The notes beneath the pieces were generated by a model, which was given only the letters and a program-made list of their open reading frames with translations, ran no database searches and was not told the DNA's origin. Source: an uncultured Erysipelotrichaceae bacterium (lineage in GTDB: Bacteria > Bacillota_I > Bacilli_A > RF39 > UBA660). From it: a stretch of 64,000 bases of DNA. The stretch covers positions 1 through 64,000 of the forward strand of contig CACWLI010000003.1 of assembly GCA_902761685.1 (NCBI GenBank). Direction: 5' to 3'. This document shows positions 1 to 8,706 of this stretch, one piece after another (position 1 is the first letter of the stretch; each line of letters begins with the position of its first letter). Made by a program: the position numbers and the translations under genes.

Positions 1-2456
1 CCACATGGACAAGGATCATTTCTACCTATTTTCTTTTGTGCTCTTTTTGGTGCTGATTTTGTTCCTTCTTCACTACTATTAGTTCTAATATTCTTTACTT
101 CTTGTCTTTCAATATTTTGTCTTATTTCAGCATTTAATAAATAATTTGAAATTTCAGCACTTATTGATGCCATCATATTATCAAACATTTGGAATCCTTC
201 TAAGGCATAAACTTGAAGTGGATTACTTTGAGCATAACCTCTAAGCCCAACACCTTCTTTTAATGCTTCCATTTCATCTAATTGATTCATCCAGTATTTA
301 TCTATTATTCTAAGAGAAATAGATTTTTCAAAATCATTTTGTACTTCTTCAGGAATATCTTCTAATTTTTTATTATAATCATCAACAACAATATCATAAA
401 TAAAATCTATTAATTCTTCATTTGATTTATTTTTAAAATCATCTTTTTTAAGTTTCTTTCTCTTTAATAAATGGGCATTAAATTGTTCAATAATATTATC
501 AATATCATTATCTGTTAAATATCCCTCTGGTTCAAGATGAGAATTAATTTGATTTTTAACAAAATCTTTAAATGTTTCTAATACTCTATCCCTTATGCTT
601 TCTTTATCTAGAATCTCATTTCTTCTTTCATAAATTATTTCTCTTTGTTTACTAATTACATTATCATAATCAAGTAATCCTTTACGTCTATCAAAGTTAA
701 ATCCTTCAACTTTCTTTTGAGCAGACTCTAAATTATTTGAAATCATTTTATTTGATATAGCTTGATCTTCTGGAATACCTAAGCTTTCCATAACACTCTT
801 CATTTTATCTGAACCAAACTTAACCATTAAATCATCTTCCATAGAAACAAAGAATCTTGTTGTACCAGGGTCACCTTGTCTACCAGAACGACCTCTTAAT
901 TGGTTATCAATTCTTCTTGAATCATGTCTTTCAGTACCAAGAACAAATAAACCTCCAAGTTCACGAACACCAGGTCCAAGTTTAATATCTGTTCCACGTC
1001 CAGCCATATTTGTTGCAATTGTAACTGCATCTTTTTCACCAGCATGTTCAATAATATGTGCTTCTTTTTCATGATTTTTTGCATTTAATAATTCATGTTT
1101 AATTCCAGCTTTTGTTAATAATTGGCTAACTACTTCACTTGTTTCAACTGAAGCAACACCAATTAATACAGGTCTATGAGATGCATGTATTTCCTTAACA
1201 GTTCTAACAAGCGCTTTATATTTTCCATTTAATGATGAATATATTAAATCAACTTGATCATCTCTAATTATCGGTTTGTTTGTTGGAATACATACAACAT
1301 ATGTATTATATATATTCCTAAATTCTTCTTCTTCTGTTTTAGCAGTACCAGTCATCCCAGATAATTTATTATACATTCTAAATAAATTTTGGAATGTAAT
1401 TGTTGCCAAAGTTTTAGTTTCTTCATTTATAGTAACATTTTCTTTAGCTTCAATTGCTTGATGCAATCCTTCACTAAATTGACGTCCATACATTAAACGA
1501 CCAGTAAATGTATCAACAATAATTACTTTATCATTTTCTACTACATAATCAACATCTTTCTTAAATCCATAATTAGCAACACATGCTTTGTCTAAATTAT
1601 GAACCATTACACTATTTTCAATATCATACAAGTTATCTAAATGTAATAATTCTTCAGCGTGTTTAACACCTTGTTCAGTAAGAGTTACTCTCTTTGTTTT
1701 TTCATCTACTACATAATCATCTATTTTTAAAGCTTTAGCAACTCTATCTGCTTCTTTATATACATTTGCACTCTTTGCAACTCCTCCAGATATAATTAAT
1801 GGAGTTCTAGCTTCATCTATTAAAATTGAGTCAACTTCATCTATGATTGCAAAATTTAAACCTCTTTGAGTTCTATTTTCACGTCTAACAACCATATTAT
1901 CTCTTAAGTAGTCAAATCCAACTTCATTATTAGTTGTATATGTGATATCTGCATTATAAGCTTCTTGTTTTTCTTGTGGAGTTTTTGCTCTAGTATTTAT
2001 ACCAACTGATACTCCCAATAAATCATATATTGGACCCATCCATTCAGCATTACGAGTAGACAAATACTCATTTGTTGTAATAACATGAACCCCAAGTCCA
2101 CTAAGAGCATTTAAATATGCAGGTAATACAGTAGTTAATGTTTTTCCTTCACCAGTTTTCATCTCAGCTATATTACCACGATGTATAGCTACTCCACCAA
2201 TTAATTGAACTCTAAATGGCTTTTCTCCTAAAGCTCTAAAGCAAGCTTCTCTAGCAACTGCAAATGCTTCAACTAATATATCATCAAGTGTTTCTCCTTC
2301 AGCTAATCTTTTCTTGAATTCATCAGTTTTTCCTTTAAATTCAACATCTTTTAGCTTTTGCATTTCTTCATCTAAAGCTTCAATTTTATCAACTAATTTA
2401 TCTATTTTTTTTAATTCTTTAGTTTCATAATCAAAAATACTTTTTAATATTCCCAT
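1..2456 (-). CDS. secA: Preprotein translocase ATPase SecA (C-terminus cut by window edge)
   Basis: SecA is the cytoplasmic motor that pushes unfolded secretory proteins through SecYEG using ATP. About 818 codons are visible. The Walker A loop (MKTGEGKT, about residues 99-106) and the DEVD Walker B box (about 206-209) are intact, as are the helicase-like motifs near TNMAGRGTDI and QLRGRSGRQGD. The last visible residues, GRNDPCPCG, are the start of the C-terminal zinc-binding tail, so only some ten residues lie beyond position 1. The start MGILKSIFD is preceded by a GGAGG ribosome site at 2465-2469. It is probably the last gene of its transcript, since the gene upstream ends in a terminator. 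Confidence 0.97.
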   Translation of the reverse strand, partial: MGILKSIFDYETKELKKIDKLVDKIEALDEEMQKLKDVEFKGKTDEFKKRLAEGETLDDILVEAFAVAREACFRALGEKPFRVQLIGGVAIHRGNIAEMKTGEGKTLTTVLPAYLNALSGLGVHVITTNEYLSTRNAEWMGPIYDLLGVSVGINTRAKTPQEKQEAYNADITYTTNNEVGFDYLRDNMVVRRENRTQRGLNFAIIDEVDSILIDEARTPLIISGGVAKSANVYKEADRVAKALKIDDYVVDEKTKRVTLTEQGVKHAEELLHLDNLYDIENSVMVHNLDKACVANYGFKKDVDYVVENDKVIIVDTFTGRLMYGRQFSEGLHQAIEAKENVTINEETKTLATITFQNLFRMYNKLSGMTGTAKTEEEEFRNIYNTYVVCIPTNKPIIRDDQVDLIYSSLNGKYKALVRTVKEIHASHRPVLIGVASVETSEVVSQLLTKAGIKHELLNAKNHEKEAHIIEHAGEKDAVTIATNMAGRGTDIKLGPGVRELGGLFVLGTERHDSRRIDNQLRGRSGRQGDPGTTRFFVSMEDDLMVKFGSDKMKSVMESLGIPEDQAISNKMISNNLESAQKKVEGFNFDRRKGLLDYDNVISKQREIIYERRNEILDKESIRDRVLETFKDFVKNQINSHLEPEGYLTDNDIDNIIEQFNAHLLKRKKLKKDDFKNKSNEELIDFIYDIVVDDYNKKLEDIPEEVQNDFEKSISLRIIDKYWMNQLDEMEALKEGVGLRGYAQSNPLQVYALEGFQMFDNMMASISAEISNYLLNAEIRQNIERQEVKNIRTNSSEEGTKSAPKRAQKKIGRNDPCPC

Positions 2457-2499
2457 GTCATTAACCTCCGTAATACATATTATATCATAATGTAATAAA

Positions 2500-2522
2500 A
2501 AAAAGAATCAAATGATTCTTTA
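2500..2522 (-). terminator. Intrinsic terminator of the 2520-3050 gene
   Basis: Reading the minus strand, an AAAGAATC/GATTCTTT hairpin with a very short loop is followed by a run of T. It overlaps the stop codon of the SipW-like gene and separates it from secA. Confidence 0.75.
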
Positions 2523-3050
2523 TTCTAAGCTTTTAGTTTCAAAAACTAAATTTTTAAAAATATAATATACTTCATAAACAGCTAATAATGAACAAGGTAA
2601 AATAATTAAAAAGAAGAAAACCCATTTACTCTCTAAAAACAAAATTATTCCACCAATATTATTAATTACTTTTATTTTTTTACCTATAATAAACTCATCT
2701 CTATAAACACTTTCATCATTTTCTAATAATATATGTGGATTTGCTGTATCACTTACAACTTCTATTATTGTTCCAACTCCTGGATATATATTTTTATTAG
2801 AATCTGTTTTATAAACAAATACTTCATCATTTTCTAATAAATCAGTTATTTTTTCTTTTTTTACAATAATCAAAGAGTTTTTTTCATAAGTACTAGTTTC
2901 ATTATTTTTATCAATTAGAACATATACATTATCCTTAAATTCACTTGTTCCATAACTATTTTGCATTAATATAAAAATACTAATTGCTAATACGCATAAA
3001 ACATATATAGCTATAAAAATAATAAAAATAATTTTTAATGCTTTATTCAT
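2520..3050 (-). CDS. Membrane protein resembling signal peptidase I (SipW/S26B type) without the catalytic serine motif
   Basis: A 176-residue protein with one hydrophobic helix at each end (about 7-28 and 143-168). The part between reads like the periplasmic domain of ER-type (SipW) signal peptidases: a segment like NSLIIVKKEKITDLLENDEV, then a VGTIIEVV strand, then FIIGKKIKVINNIGG before the second helix, matching the usual layout up to the final transmembrane segment. The Ser-x-Met-x-Pro-T catalytic box expected after the first helix is missing; the sequence there is NVYVLIDKNNET. It is therefore probably not a protease, perhaps a scaffold or partner of the Sec pathway, in keeping with its place beside secA. 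The family assignment is inferred from pattern, not from a search. Confidence 0.55.
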   Translation of the reverse strand: MNKALKIIFIIFIAIYVLCVLAISIFILMQNSYGTSEFKDNVYVLIDKNNETSTYEKNSLIIVKKEKITDLLENDEVFVYKTDSNKNIYPGVGTIIEVVSDTANPHILLENDESVYRDEFIIGKKIKVINNIGGIILFLESKWVFFFLIILPCSLLAVYEVYYIFKNLVFETKSLE

Positions 3051-3122
3051 AATTAATCACCAATAGTCAAACCCTTCTACTATATAAATATTAACATAAT
3101 TTAATATAATTTTGCAACAATT

Positions 3123-3146
3123 AAAAAAGTGGATTGCTCCACTTAG
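3123..3146 (-). terminator. Intrinsic terminator of hpf
   Basis: Minus-strand hairpin AAGTGGA-loop-TCCACTT (3127-3144) followed by a T run; it overlaps the hpf stop codon. Confidence 0.85.
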
Positions 3147-3667
3147 TTTGCTTCGATTATACCATAATCTCCATCTTTTCTTTTATAAACAACATTTATC
3201 TTATCAGTATCTACATTTTTAAATACAAAAAATGTATGTCCTAAAAGTTCCATTTGAGTTATAGCTTCTTCTTCATCTATTGGTTTTAAAAAAACTTCTT
3301 TTCTTCTAACAATAATTTGTTCTTCATCTTCCATTAAATCATCTATTTCAGGAACATATTCTTCTCTTGTAATTCTCTTACTAGATAATTTAGATTTATA
3401 TTTTTTAAATTGTCTTTCTAATTTATCAATAACTAAATCTATAGCAGAATATAAATCAGCACTTGTTTCTTCTGCTCTTATATTATATTTACCACTCCAA
3501 ATGGTTACTTCAACTTTTTGATCTTTTCCTTTAGCAGATATCAATGCTTTAGCTTCTACCTCTTCATTATCATCAAGATATTTTTCTACTCTTGATAATT
3601 TACTTTTCAAGTAATCGTTAATTGCATCAGTAACTTCTATTTTGTTACCACGAATGTTATATTTCAT
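3143..3667 (-). CDS. hpf: Long-form ribosome hibernation promoting factor
   Basis: This protein binds the 30S decoding site and pairs ribosomes into inactive 100S dimers in starved cells. The first 100 or so residues form the RaiA/S30AE domain (starting MKYNIRGNKIEVTDAI, with the basic helix KLERQFKKYKSKL). A linker of about 30 acidic and charged residues leads to the C-terminal dimerisation domain (EAITQMELLGHTFFVFKN to YGIIEAN). The length of 174 residues is normal for the long form. It stands alone with its own terminator. A GGAGGATGA-type ribosome site precedes the ATG at 3667. Confidence 0.95.
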   Translation of the reverse strand: MKYNIRGNKIEVTDAINDYLKSKLSRVEKYLDDNEEVEAKALISAKGKDQKVEVTIWSGKYNIRAEETSADLYSAIDLVIDKLERQFKKYKSKLSSKRITREEYVPEIDDLMEDEEQIIVRRKEVFLKPIDEEEAITQMELLGHTFFVFKNVDTDKINVVYKRKDGDYGIIEAN

Positions 3668-3756
3668 CTCATCATCCTCCTAATGAAATTATAACATTAT
3701 TTCAATATTATTTCTATCAATTCATAATAATTACACATAATCTTTACATTACAAAT

Positions 3757-3784
3757 AAAAAATACACAAACTTCGTGTATTTAT
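3757..3784 (-). terminator. Intrinsic terminator of the cold-shock gene
   Basis: Minus-strand hairpin AAATACAC/GTGTATTT (3760-3782) followed by T residues, overlapping the stop codon. Confidence 0.85.
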
Positions 3785-4002
3785 ACTGCTGTCAATTCTG
3801 CTTCTCTTACATTAATTGCTTGAGAACCTTTTGTAGTTTCAATTAATGTAAAGTCAACTACCTCGCCTTCTTTCAAAGTCTTGTAGCCTTCTTGGTCAAT
3901 AGCTGAATAATGAACGAATACATCTTCATTTACTAAACCTTCATATTCAATAAATCCATATCCCTTATCATTATTGAACCATTTTACACGACCTCTACTC
4001 AT
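3781..4002 (-). CDS. csp: Cold-shock protein, CspA family
   Basis: A 73-residue single-stranded nucleic-acid binding protein of the CspA/CspB family, acting as an RNA chaperone. The RNP1 motif GYGFIEY and RNP2 motif DVFVHYSAI are both present, as is the start [15 protein letters not shown] longer reading frame exists upstream to 4065, but the start at 4002 fits the family length and has AGGAAGG just upstream. Upstream, the minus strand carries a hairpin TAGTA-TGAT-TACTA (about 4045-4060) and a near repeat of it, so the mRNA probably has a structured 5' leader, as is common for cold-shock genes. Confidence 0.95.
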   Translation of the reverse strand: MSRGRVKWFNNDKGYGFIEYEGLVNEDVFVHYSAIDQEGYKTLKEGEVVDFTLIETTKGSQAINVREAELTAV

Positions 4003-4177
4003 CAAACACCGTCCCTTCCTGTAATAATCATAGTACACATTTTTCCTGCGCACAATAGTAATCATACTACAAATAACGACATAGTATATACGAATGTCAT
4101 CAAATATATATTTATTGTCATAAAGTTTATATTTTTTCCATCAAAACAATGAAAATATTAATTTAATAACATTTAAC

Positions 4178-4183
4178 TATAAT
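4178..4183 (+). promoter_or_regulatory. Likely -10 element of the agrBD promoter
   Basis: TATAAT at 4178-4183 lies about 60 bases before agrB in the divergent csp-agrB interval (4066-4244). No good -35 box is seen, as expected for a promoter needing an activator such as AgrA. I could not find a clear copy of the staphylococcal AgrA direct repeat here. Confidence 0.45.
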
Positions 4184-4244
4184 ATAATAACATATCAAAA
4201 TAACCAAACTTTTAAATATATTAATATTATTCTAGTGGTGTAAT

Positions 4245-4850
4245 ATGAAAAGTAAAATTATTAATTCAATAATTAACATAATACAAAAATACTACAACTA
4301 CGATGAAAAAAAGATTAAAGAAATAAGATATGGTTTAGAGTCAATTTACTTGTCACTATTTAAATTAATAATAGTATTAATAATTTCAACAATTATACAC
4401 ACTTTAAAAGAATTATGTATATTTATTTTGCTATATGGAGTTTTAAGACTTACAGCCTTTGGTTTACACACCAAAAACTCAATTCAATGTTGGATACTTT
4501 CTATTATTACTTTTACATTGATTCCTTATTTAATAAAAACTACAACTATTGATAAAAATGTAATGTTAATATCTTGTTTATTATTACTCATATTAATAAT
4601 AGTATTTGCTCCAGCTGACACAGAAAAAAGGCCATTGATAAATAAAAATAAAAGATTAATATTTAAAATATTATCAACAATAATATCAATAATTTATATT
4701 TATTTAATATACATTAATCATAACTATAAATACTATTTATTTTTTTCATTATTATTAGAAACAATATTAATATTACCAATCACATATAAACTTCTTGGTC
4801 TTAAATATAACAACTACAAGAGTTATAAAAGAAAGGAGGTACAAAAATGA
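4245..4850 (+). CDS. agrB: AgrB, membrane endopeptidase that matures the Agr peptide
   Basis: AgrB cuts the C-terminal tail from AgrD and forms the thiolactone ring of the signal peptide. The protein has 201 residues and several hydrophobic helices. The catalytic pair is visible as H75 and C82 within AFGLHTKNSIQC, with the same seven-residue spacing as H77/C84 of Staphylococcus aureus, and the conserved APADTEKRP stretch follows at about 122-130. The gene overlaps agrD by four bases (ATGA at 4847-4850), so the two are translationally coupled. The usual agrC and agrA partners are not downstream but converge on it from the other strand. Confidence 0.95.
   Translation: MKSKIINSIINIIQKYYNYDEKKIKEIRYGLESIYLSLFKLIIVLIISTIIHTLKELCIFILLYGVLRLTAFGLHTKNSIQCWILSIITFTLIPYLIKTTTIDKNVMLISCLLLLILIIVFAPADTEKRPLINKNKRLIFKILSTIISIIYIYLIYINHNYKYYLFFSLLLETILILPITYKLLGLKYNNYKSYKRKEVQK
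4832..4839 (+). promoter_or_regulatory. Strong ribosome binding site for agrD
   Basis: AAAGGAGG ends seven bases before the agrD ATG and lies inside the 3' end of agrB. It fixes the start of the short agrD gene. Confidence 0.85.
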
Positions 4851-4963
4851 AATTATTTGCTAAAGCTGCAGCAGTTCTAGGAGCATTCGTAGCTGCTACA
4901 TCTACTATGGGTTGTTTAATATTCTTCTTTGATGAACCAGAAATGCCAGAAGAATTATTATAA
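4847..4963 (+). CDS. agrD: AgrD, autoinducing peptide precursor
   Basis: A 38-residue peptide. It has the three AgrD parts: an amphipathic, Ala-rich N-terminal leader (MKLFAKAAAVLGAFVAAT), a core with a single cysteine C23 in STMGCLIFF, and an acidic C-terminal tail DEPEMPEELL that closely resembles the DEVEVPKEL tail of S. aureus AgrD. AgrB would cut before the tail and join C23 to the carboxyl end, giving a five- or six-member ring, CLIFF or CLIFFF. Which of the two, and where the N-terminal cut falls, cannot be told from sequence. The strongly hydrophobic ring resembles clostridial and staphylococcal signals. Confidence 0.92.
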   Translation: MKLFAKAAAVLGAFVAATSTMGCLIFFFDEPEMPEELL

Positions 4964-4977
4964 TTTTTATACTAGCG

Positions 4978-5016
4978 TCAAAAAAAGATAAGTGAATCAT
5001 TACTTATCTTTTTTTA
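4978..5016. terminator. Bidirectional terminator between agrBD and agrAC
   Basis: Stem AAAAAGATAAGT/ACTTATCTTTTT (about 4982-5013) with loop GAATCATT, flanked by A on the left and T on the right, so it can end transcripts from both sides. It overlaps the agrC stop codon. Confidence 0.85.
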
Positions 5017-6298
5017 TTATTATTTTACTTGTAAAAACATTTAATTCTATAATTTGTTCTAAATGAATTAGTTCAGATTCTTTTAACAATTTATTAACAA
5101 TAAATAATCCAAGTCCTCTATTTTTTCCTTTACTTGTATAATCTTTATTATTTATTTTATTTAAATCAATTTTTCCTTTAAAGGAATTATCAATTATAAT
5201 TACTATATTTGATTTTTCACTATAAATATCAATCCCAATATATTTATCTTTACTTTTTTCAGCAGCTTCAACTGCATTATCAAGAAGTATTCCAACAATT
5301 TTGTATAAAATCACATATTCATTATGCGGTAATTTTTTAAAACTATTAGATAGTTTATTAGAAATAATTATATTTAGTTTATAACCTTTTTCTTCTAAAC
5401 CGTTTAATTTATAATAAAAAATTCCTTTTAATCCTGTTGGTAAATTGTAAATATTTTTAATACCAATTCCTTTTTTATTATAAATAGTAATTAATTCATT
5501 TAATGCATCATCATATTCTTTTGAGTTTTTATTATCAAAACTTTTTAAAAATAATAAATTATTTAACATTTCATGTCTATTTATTCTATCTTCATCAACT
5601 ATTTTTTCATATTTGCTCATAAAATTAAGAAGAATCTCACTTTTTTCACTTTCTCTTATAACTTTAAAATAATTATGAAAATTTGATATTATTAGAACTG
5701 AAACACATAATATTATTAACAAATTTAAAAAATATATATTTTTAGATAATGTAACAAAATATTTAAAATCGACAGCAATAAGCACTATTAATAAAACTAC
5801 TAATACATAGTATATATGATTTTTATTTAAATACTTATTAAACATTAAAGCTACTTTTATTTTTATCTTTTTAGAATAACATGTTAAATACACTAATAAA
5901 ACGTTTATAAATGAAAATATTGATTTTTGCCAAATATTAACTTCAAACATTTTTATATCTATAATATTTGTATTTAATACTACCATTGATAAGATGATTT
6001 CATAAAATATTCCTAAAATATAACAAATAAGCATATTATAAAGAGTCACTTTTAATTCATCTTTAAAAATTAATAAATTAACTGAAACCAAAATTAAAAA
6101 GCTTAAAACAATTCTTGAAATATCTTGATCAAAATAAGTAATAATAGTTACAAATATTCCTGATATTATTAAAATTAAAAAATTTCTATAATTTATTATT
6201 ATTCCTTTTTTGTTAGTTAATTTAGCATATGCCAATTCTTGTATATACACAGTTATTATAGATGCAAAAATAATGTATATATAATCTAAATTACTCAC
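5000..6298 (-). CDS. agrC: AgrC-type sensor histidine kinase
   Basis: Predicted receptor for the AgrD-derived peptide. The first 210 residues hold about six or seven hydrophobic helices, as in the AgrC sensor. The cytoplasmic part has the dimerisation and phosphoacceptor helix with H242 in INRHEMLNNLLFL (HPK10-type, like RHD/RHE of AgrC), an N box at DNAVEAAE (340-347) and a G box at GKNRGLGLF (391-399). Length 432 is normal. It overlaps the agrA stop by eight bases and follows agrA on the same transcript, so the order is agrA-agrC rather than the usual agrC-agrA. Confidence 0.93.
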   Translation of the reverse strand: MSNLDYIYIIFASIITVYIQELAYAKLTNKKGIIINYRNFLILIISGIFVTIITYFDQDISRIVLSFLILVSVNLLIFKDELKVTLYNMLICYILGIFYEIILSMVVLNTNIIDIKMFEVNIWQKSIFSFINVLLVYLTCYSKKIKIKVALMFNKYLNKNHIYYVLVVLLIVLIAVDFKYFVTLSKNIYFLNLLIILCVSVLIISNFHNYFKVIRESEKSEILLNFMSKYEKIVDEDRINRHEMLNNLLFLKSFDNKNSKEYDDALNELITIYNKKGIGIKNIYNLPTGLKGIFYYKLNGLEEKGYKLNIIISNKLSNSFKKLPHNEYVILYKIVGILLDNAVEAAEKSKDKYIGIDIYSEKSNIVIIIDNSFKGKIDLNKINNKDYTSKGKNRGLGLFIVNKLLKESELIHLEQIIELNVFTSKIIIKKDK

Positions 6299-7001
6299 TT
6301 TCCATCAATTCCTTTTTATGTGTTTTAGATACTAAATAACCACTAGATTTATCTTTAAAATATACTATTAAGTCATTCCAATCTATTTTAGTGACATTTT
6401 TCTTATTTATAAGAATACCTTTTGTTGATAAAACAAAATAAGAAGGTAATATTTGCTTAACATTATTAACAGATATATTTTGAAAATACTCATTATCTGT
6501 TGTAATAATTCTAATACCTCTTCCATCTCTTTTAATATAATTTATATCCATTAAATTAATTGAATATTCAATATTTTTATAAATAAATCTATAGACCCTA
6601 TCTATATTTAACATTCTTAAACAAATATCTATATTCTCATTTAAATTCTTTTCAATATTTGAACATTTAGGTATAAAATCTAACACCTGTAATCTTTGTT
6701 TATAAACTTCGTAATATAATGAAGAATGTGCAGTAATTATAATAATAGGACTAATCCAATTATTACATTCATCTCTTATCATTCTTGCAATTTCAATACC
6801 ATCTCCATTTAGTAATTCTAAATCTAAAATATATATTGATCTATTCTTATCATTTTTAATGTACTTGACAAGACTTTTTTCATAATCACTAAACTCTTTT
6901 ATATCAAAATCTATTTTATTATTCATCATCTTACTAATAATTATATTTATTAGTTTTTTTCTATGCAAATTGTTATCATCTACAACAACAAAATTCACCA
7001 T
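6291..7001 (-). CDS. agrA: AgrA-type LytTR response regulator
   Basis: Partner of AgrC and likely activator of agrBD. The N-terminal receiver domain starts MVNFVVVDDN with the acidic pair and has the phospho-aspartate in YILDLELLNGDG (residue 60 from this start). The C-terminal half is a LytTR DNA-binding domain (from about YSINLMDINYIKRDG through LSTKGILINKKNVTKI). A start two codons earlier at 7007 is possible, but the AAGGAG site at 7011-7016 is only three bases from it and nine from this one. A terminator hairpin (7071-7103) isolates it from spoIIQ upstream. Confidence 0.92.
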   Translation of the reverse strand: MVNFVVVDDNNLHRKKLINIIISKMMNNKIDFDIKEFSDYEKSLVKYIKNDKNRSIYILDLELLNGDGIEIARMIRDECNNWISPIIIITAHSSLYYEVYKQRLQVLDFIPKCSNIEKNLNENIDICLRMLNIDRVYRFIYKNIEYSINLMDINYIKRDGRGIRIITTDNEYFQNISVNNVKQILPSYFVLSTKGILINKKNVTKIDWNDLIVYFKDKSSGYLVSKTHKKELMESE

Positions 7002-7070
7002 AAACATATGCTCCTTAATATAAACGTTCTTAATAATCTTAACATATATTTATTTATAAAAACAAGCATA

Positions 7071-7103
7071 AAAAAATAATATAGATTTTTAAACCATATT
7101 ATT
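7071..7103 (-). terminator. Intrinsic terminator after spoIIQ
   Basis: Minus-strand hairpin AATAATAT/ATATTATT followed by seven T. It overlaps the end of spoIIQ and separates it from agrA. Confidence 0.7.
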
Positions 7104-7731
7104 CTAACTCACTGACTTTTAAAGTATATAAGTTTTCTGGATCAATTGGACTTCCTTTATAATATACTTCAAAATGCAACATAGATTTTTCACTATTATC
7201 TAAATCTGATTCCTTACTATTTGCTATTATTTCTCCTTGTGATACTTTATATCCAACATTTACTAAAACATCTGTAACATTACCATATACTGTTTTTAAG
7301 TTATCATTATGCTTAATAGTAATTAGTTTTCCATATACTTCATTATCTTCTATTGCTATTACTTCGCCATCTAAAACAGAAAGAACTTCAAATGATTCAT
7401 CATTTACATAATCAACACCACTATTTTGCATATAAGTATTTTGATATACAATTATAGAATCTTCTTGTTTTTCAGAAGTAGATTCATAATCATAAAAATA
7501 TTTACCTACTTTAACTTTATCAGATAAATATGGTCTTATAACTTTACCTGGTTCAGTCTTCATAACTGGACTAATATCACTTTGAAAAAAATCATCAAGT
7601 GTATAATCATAATTTGGTTTTTCATTAACAAATTTTTTTATTCCTGAAATAACCATCATAACACTTAATACCATTACAATTACAACGCCTAAATAAATAG
7701 CAGGTATAAAAAATTTTGAATATTTTCTCAT
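7099..7731 (-). CDS. spoIIQ: SpoIIQ-like LytM-domain protein, catalytic residues lost
   Basis: A 210-residue protein with one N-terminal membrane helix (about 9-31) and a C-terminal M23/LytM fold. Canonical LytM enzymes bind zinc through H in an HxGID-type motif and through HxH in HLHFE. Here the first is NSGVDY and the second is MLHFEVYYKG, so one histidine of each motif is replaced. Loss of active-site residues is also known for B. subtilis SpoIIQ, which acts as an adhesion and channel protein across the engulfing septum. It lies directly downstream of spoIID, the same pairing seen in clostridial spoIID-spoIIQ. The spoIIQ name rests on this context plus domain layout. Confidence 0.78.
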   Translation of the reverse strand: MRKYSKFFIPAIYLGVVIVMVLSVMMVISGIKKFVNEKPNYDYTLDDFFQSDISPVMKTEPGKVIRPYLSDKVKVGKYFYDYESTSEKQEDSIIVYQNTYMQNSGVDYVNDESFEVLSVLDGEVIAIEDNEVYGKLITIKHNDNLKTVYGNVTDVLVNVGYKVSQGEIIANSKESDLDNSEKSMLHFEVYYKGSPIDPENLYTLKVSELE

Positions 7732-7772
7732 AATTCACTCTCCTAATAATAGAGTGAACAAATTCATATTTT

Positions 7773-8693
7773 TTATACATCTATTTTTATACCTTTATAA
7801 TAATATTTTAATATTTCATCATATTTATACCCTTTTTTAGCCATTACATTTGCTCCATATTGACTCATACCAACACCATGCCCATATCCTTTTGTACTAA
7901 CATATACTGTTGAATCTTTTTTTTCTATATTTACATCTGTACTTCTAAGACCTAAAAGATTTCTAAATTTAGTACCTTTAAAAGTTATATTATTAATAGT
8001 TATACTCTCTGCTCTACCAGTACTACTCCTATTAATTTTAATATTATTAATTTTGTCAGAATTAATATTTAATTTATTTAAAAATTCTTTTTCATCAAAT
8101 TTAACAGTCTTTTCTTTATAAGAATATTCTTTATCCCAAGATGAATCAACGCTTACTAAATAGTCTAATTTTTGACTAAAAACATTTTCGCAATTTTCCG
8201 TATATCCATTTGATATAGAAAAGTAAAAAGAAATTATTGTTTTATCATTATAAGTCATATGTTCATTTTTAGTTTCATTAACAGCTCTTTTTATTTTATT
8301 AAAATTATTTTCATAACTATCTTTCCAATTATTCTTCATTTTATCATTTGTTATATAACACTGATCTTTAGTTGTTGTGGAAAACACATAATTATTATTT
8401 GTTTCTAATTTATAAAGTGCAAATGTTCTTGCAGCAACACTCATAGCTTTAAGTGCTTCATAATCAAATGAAGCTGGCATTTCACAAGCAACTACTCCAA
8501 CAACATAATCTTCTAAATTTAAACTTTTTTTTTCATTATCAATAATAATATTTACTGTTTTTTCCTCATCATCAATTACTTCATCTTGAAAATAATTTTC
8601 ATCAATAATTGTATTTACTTCAGTTTTTTTAAATAAAAAACTAAAAATAAGTATAAAAAACAATAAAAAAAATACTATGATTTTTTTCTTCAT
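7773..8693 (-). CDS. spoIID: Stage II sporulation protein D, peptidoglycan lytic enzyme
   Basis: SpoIID cleaves peptidoglycan glycan strands and drives septum thinning and engulfment with SpoIIP and SpoIIM. The protein has an N-terminal membrane anchor (about 4-22) and the SpoIID/LytB domain: LEDYVVGVVACEMPASF with the conserved glutamate, then ALKAMSVAARTFALYKL, and near the end the signature GYGHGVGMSQYGANVMA. Length 306 is usual. Forty bases separate it from spoIIQ, with which it most likely forms an operon. Confidence 0.93.
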   Translation of the reverse strand: MKKKIIVFFLLFFILIFSFLFKKTEVNTIIDENYFQDEVIDDEEKTVNIIIDNEKKSLNLEDYVVGVVACEMPASFDYEALKAMSVAARTFALYKLETNNNYVFSTTTKDQCYITNDKMKNNWKDSYENNFNKIKRAVNETKNEHMTYNDKTIISFYFSISNGYTENCENVFSQKLDYLVSVDSSWDKEYSYKEKTVKFDEKEFLNKLNINSDKINNIKINRSSTGRAESITINNITFKGTKFRNLLGLRSTDVNIEKKDSTVYVSTKGYGHGVGMSQYGANVMAKKGYKYDEILKYYYKGIKIDV

Positions 8694-8706
8694 AGTATAT
8701 TTTATT

